The notes beneath the pieces are model-generated. The model saw only the letters and a program-made list of their open reading frames with translations. It searched no databases and was not told the DNA's origin. Shown piece after piece: positions 61,780 to 64,000 of a DNA stretch of 64,000 nt (positions within the stretch are counted from its first letter, which is position 1; each line of letters starts with the position of its first letter). Source of the stretch: a virus. The stretch is taken from positions 1 through 64,000 of the IMG/VR virus record IMGVR_UViG_3300047994_000087; one strand, 5' to 3'. The position numbers and the translations under genes are program-made.

Positions 61780-61825
61780 TGGGCGGTGAGAGACTCGAAC
61801 TCCCAACCCCCTCGGTGTAAACCAA
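61780..61825 (-). other. attP core: 3' half of a tRNA-Val(UAC) gene
   Basis: On the minus strand the sequence reads from the anticodon loop TTTACAC (anticodon TAC) through the stem CGAGG, variable GGGTT, T-arm GGGAG-TTCGAGT-CTCTC, acceptor strand ACCGCCC and discriminator A. The 5' half of a tRNA is absent: the bases beyond the loop do not pair. Temperate phages carry such tRNA 3' ends so that integration restores the host gene. With phage genes on both sides this is attP, not a prophage border. Confidence 0.8.
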
Positions 61826-61916
61826 ACGGGCGACTTTTGTCGGTGTTTTCAAGGGTCGCCCTTGCCGGAAAGTAGCATCAAAGCATATCTATTACATATG
61901 CGGAGATAGTGCTTTA

Positions 61917-63263
61917 GTGGGTAATTCAGAGAGCCAGATTAACAAACAGACATCCTCTTTGCAAGGATCAGTGGTATCACAGGTGTACAAACAAGTGTAC
62001 AAGTCGAAGCCGACCCGCAAGAGAAGGAAGAAAGTGAAAGACAACAAGCTAGCCTTCACTCAGGGCTTCATGGAGCGCCTAGAAGCAGATAAGGTCCGCC
62101 AAAAGTTTTGGGACACTAAAGTCAATGGGCTGATGGTTGAAGTGATGCCTTCGGGGTCCAAGATCTTCCGCTTTCGTAGGACTATCAAAGGTAAAATTGA
62201 AACCAGTACGATAGGTCCCTACCCGTCCATCTCCCTGGAGGAAGCTCGTGACGAAGCGGTACGTTTGTCAGCTAAGCTTGTAGACGGAGCATCCTTTATA
62301 AACAATCGGCAGGCTGCACGAGATGAGTTAACCCTTGAGGGTCTGTTCGATCTGTACTTCAACCTTCACGTTGAGGGGGCCTGCGAGACAGCCGATGAGC
62401 TTCGTAAGGAGTCTAAAAGGTATTGGAGTAGACTGTTGCCCTTGAAGCTATCGGCCATATCCTCATTGGATATTCAAGAGCAGAAGGCTAGGTTGGCCAA
62501 AGGCGAAAAGGGTAAGACCCACAAGCACAGGTCTAACAAGGCCCTTGATCTGGTTAAGGCCGCTTTCGCATGGGGCGTTCTTAATGCAGGAGTGAAGGAG
62601 AACCCAGCCAAAGGGGTGAAGAACTTTACTACTCAATCCCGTGAGCGCATCATCGCACCTGAAGAGTATGAGCCTCTCATGAGGGCCATCGCCTGTTATC
62701 CAGATAAACGGATCAGGGACTTCTTCTTTATGTGCCTATACACAGGTGCTCGTTCTGGCAAGGTCATGTCTATGAAGTGGTCTGACATCGACTTCACTCT
62801 GGAACGTTGGTTGATTGGCAAGGATAAGAACAAGGACTCCAATCATGTGCCCTTGTCGGAAGCTGCCCTCTCAATCCTCCGTGCACGTTATAAGGAACGT
62901 GGAGCTATCCAATGGGTCTTTCCTGGAGGGCAAGTGCATCAGCCGACCACTAACCATCTAACAGAACCTAAATCCGCATGGAAGAAGATTCTTAAATGGG
63001 CTTCTGGCGAAGTACCCAACATAACAGACCTACGTATTCACGATCTGCGCAGATCACTTGGTTCGTACATGGCCATGGCAGGGGAGAACACTGCCACCAT
63101 TCAGAAGGTACTGGGACATAAATCACTACAAGCCGCTAGTCGCTATCAGCGAGTGAACAACACAGCTGCTCAAGATGCTACTAACAAGGCAGTCAATTTG
63201 ATGTCCATTATGGCTAACTCCTCACAGCAAGATAAAACCAAAAACAAAGAATCCATATCCTAG
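61917..63263 (+). CDS. int: Tyrosine integrase (P4-type, DUF4102 N-terminus)
   Basis: A 448-aa site-specific recombinase. Residues about 40-120 are the DUF4102 arm-binding domain (FWDTKVNGLMVEVMPSGSK), followed by a core-binding region and the catalytic domain with Arg279 (YTGARSGKV), His375-x-x-Arg378 (HDLRRSLGS), His401 (LGHKS) and Tyr410 (SRYQRV). The start is GTG with GGAG 11 bases upstream. The first 40 residues are basic and unusual: they are encoded across copy 2 of the 21-bp repeat, giving VYKQVYKSK. It acts on the adjacent tRNA-Val core. Confidence 0.95.
   Translation: MGNSESQINKQTSSLQGSVVSQVYKQVYKSKPTRKRRKKVKDNKLAFTQGFMERLEADKVRQKFWDTKVNGLMVEVMPSGSKIFRFRRTIKGKIETSTIGPYPSISLEEARDEAVRLSAKLVDGASFINNRQAARDELTLEGLFDLYFNLHVEGACETADELRKESKRYWSRLLPLKLSAISSLDIQEQKARLAKGEKGKTHKHRSNKALDLVKAAFAWGVLNAGVKENPAKGVKNFTTQSRERIIAPEEYEPLMRAIACYPDKRIRDFFFMCLYTGARSGKVMSMKWSDIDFTLERWLIGKDKNKDSNHVPLSEAALSILRARYKERGAIQWVFPGGQVHQPTTNHLTEPKSAWKKILKWASGEVPNITDLRIHDLRRSLGSYMAMAGENTATIQKVLGHKSLQAASRYQRVNNTAAQDATNKAVNLMSIMANSSQQDKTKNKESIS
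61982..62002 (+). repeat. 21-bp direct repeat, copy 2 (inside int)
   Basis: Exact copy of 61734-61754, here within codons 22-29 of the integrase gene. The two copies flank the attP core (26 and 157 bases away), as expected for P and P' arm sites; binding here could also repress int. Confidence 0.75.
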
Positions 63264-63374
63264 ATATTCATCTCACACGTCTCCCTGCTGACATCTTGTA
63301 ACAATTAGACACATAGCCATTTTTTCACAATATCCCCATAATGGGCGATGTGCGGTGGTTTGGTGTTCACGTAG

Positions 63375-63395
63375 AGTTCAACTAGAACTGTCTAG
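63375..63395. promoter_or_regulatory. Overlapping small palindromes between int and the next gene
   Basis: AGTTC-N5-GAACT (63375-63389) overlaps CTAGA-N4-TCTAG (63382-63395). The arrangement looks like a repressor operator in the 249-base gap after int. No convincing -35/-10 pair was seen beside it. The rest of 63264-63512 shows nothing else recognisable. Confidence 0.3.
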
Positions 63396-63512
63396 ATAGA
63401 ATTAAGCGGGAACCTTCACTTAATCTTTCCCTCCCTACAGGTAGTATGCAAAAGCACCCATGTAGCTAATAAGCCACTAGATGTGTATTCGCCACCAACA
63501 CAGGATTAGAGA

Positions 63513-63827
63513 ATGACCAACACTAACAAACAGGCTGGCCCCATTTTGCGGCTAGCCTACAATCCAATCACCAAACAAATATGTGCCCCAGTTCTCCAGA
63601 TGGGTAAGGCCAGTCGCAAGATAGCTCACCGGTTTCCTGAAAACGTTTGGACACTAGAGATGAGTAATCAGATTGTTGTGGAAGAGTTCAACAGCGTTGA
63701 AGACATGGAAGCTTTTATTGAAGAGTTCGAAATAGTGTGCGAGCGTAATGCACATCTACTTGCTGCTTACGCTAGGACTGTAACCCCTCAACCAGTAACA
63801 ACTGGGGATCACCCTTGCGTGGAGTAG
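63513..63827 (+). CDS. Hypothetical protein after integrase
   Basis: A 104-aa protein with AGGA 8 bases before the ATG. The central part has FNSVEDMEAFIEEFEIVCER, an acidic helix. No DNA-binding motif is clear, so a repressor or excisionase role cannot be claimed. It ends in a 56-base overlap with the minus-strand ORF. Confidence 0.6.
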   Translation: MTNTNKQAGPILRLAYNPITKQICAPVLQMGKASRKIAHRFPENVWTLEMSNQIVVEEFNSVEDMEAFIEEFEIVCERNAHLLAAYARTVTPQPVTTGDHPCVE

Positions 63828-63975
63828 TCCATGCTTCACACACCCAAATTTTTTCCGATGGCACCCTTGTTACTGTCACATGTTCCAAACGATCTACCGT
63901 ATCCTTAACCAAGTAAGCAGCCTTAAACGCTTGCTTACTTGTTTTGCACACAACGTGCAAGCAGTGTCGGTCCAT
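63772..63975 (-). CDS. Possible small protein convergent with its neighbour
   Basis: A 67-aa frame (MDRHCLHVVCKTSKQAFKAA) with coding-like composition but a weak ribosome-binding site, overlapping the end of the plus-strand gene. Either it or the last codons of its neighbour could be spurious. Family unknown. Confidence 0.4.
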   Translation of the reverse strand: MDRHCLHVVCKTSKQAFKAAYLVKDTVDRLEHVTVTRVPSEKIWVCEAWTTPRKGDPQLLLVEGLQS

Positions 63976-64000
63976 AGTGGCTTTGGTGTATGAAACCTTT

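Noticed and set aside
61780-61825. A functional tRNA gene
   Set aside because: Only the anticodon loop to the acceptor 3' strand is present; the D-arm and 5' acceptor strand are missing and the upstream bases do not pair.
1-64000. CRISPR arrays or insertion sequences
   Set aside because: No regularly spaced repeats and no transposase frames were seen on either strand.

Overview
The window is one continuous stretch of a tailed-phage genome with a contractile (myovirus) tail. It carries T4-superfamily-type head genes (portal, prohead protease with scaffold, major capsid), sheath and tube, gp25/gp53/gp6-like wedge genes and a gp27/gp5/PAAR spike, together with its own replication, recombination and nucleotide-metabolism genes. 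A tyrosine integrase lies beside a 46-base copy of the 3' half of a tRNA-Val gene, so the phage appears temperate and the site reads as attP of an unintegrated genome. The GH108 endolysin, PAAR spike and AGGAGG-type ribosome-binding sites fit a Gram-negative bacterial host, but the genus cannot be told from sequence alone. No complete tRNA, rRNA, CRISPR array or IS element was seen.

Layout: (i) 1-9563, plus strand: end of a primase-like protein, family A DNA polymerase with an Fe-S UDG-like N-terminus, two small genes, gp32-like ssDNA-binding protein, a bacterial-type RecA, an SbcD/gp47-SbcC/gp46 pair and two unknown genes. (ii) 9560-10392, minus: a small ORF and an HTH protein with a zinc motif. 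(iii) 10566-49327, minus: one long late module. In its direction of transcription it runs portal, small head genes, protease/scaffold, capsid, small head genes, neck genes, sheath, tube, tail chaperone pair (apparently frameshifted), tape measure, a secreted moron, hub, spike, wedge, tail fibre, GH108 endolysin and a papain-like peptidase. (iv) 49463-51845, plus: small and large terminase, divergent from the late module. (v) 51846-60264, minus: a structured non-coding region, an alpha/beta hydrolase with a membrane-anchored neighbour, dNMP kinase, MazG-like pyrophosphohydrolase, an orphan Hint domain, a DUF4406-type protein, a gutted HNH endonuclease, nrdB, nrdA with an intein, and a PDZ protein. 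(vi) 60404-64000: a metallophosphoesterase, a zinc-motif gene behind a strong promoter, attP, integrase and two small genes.

The early genes make and recombine DNA (PolA, SSB, RecA, SbcCD). The nucleotide genes (RNR, dNMP kinase, MazG, DUF4406) supply precursors. Terminase fills heads made by the portal/protease/capsid genes.

The most unusual property is the reuse of one roughly 100-residue beta-rich module six times in five different virion proteins (adhesion, wedge, hub and two neck proteins). Other points of interest are the tail spike split into OB hub, a separate 590-residue beta-solenoid and a PAAR tip, the papain-like peptidase closing the late operon, three different remnants or forms of homing/Hint elements around the RNR genes, and three neighbouring head-region genes that share a short N-terminal helix motif, one of them encoding only 15 residues.
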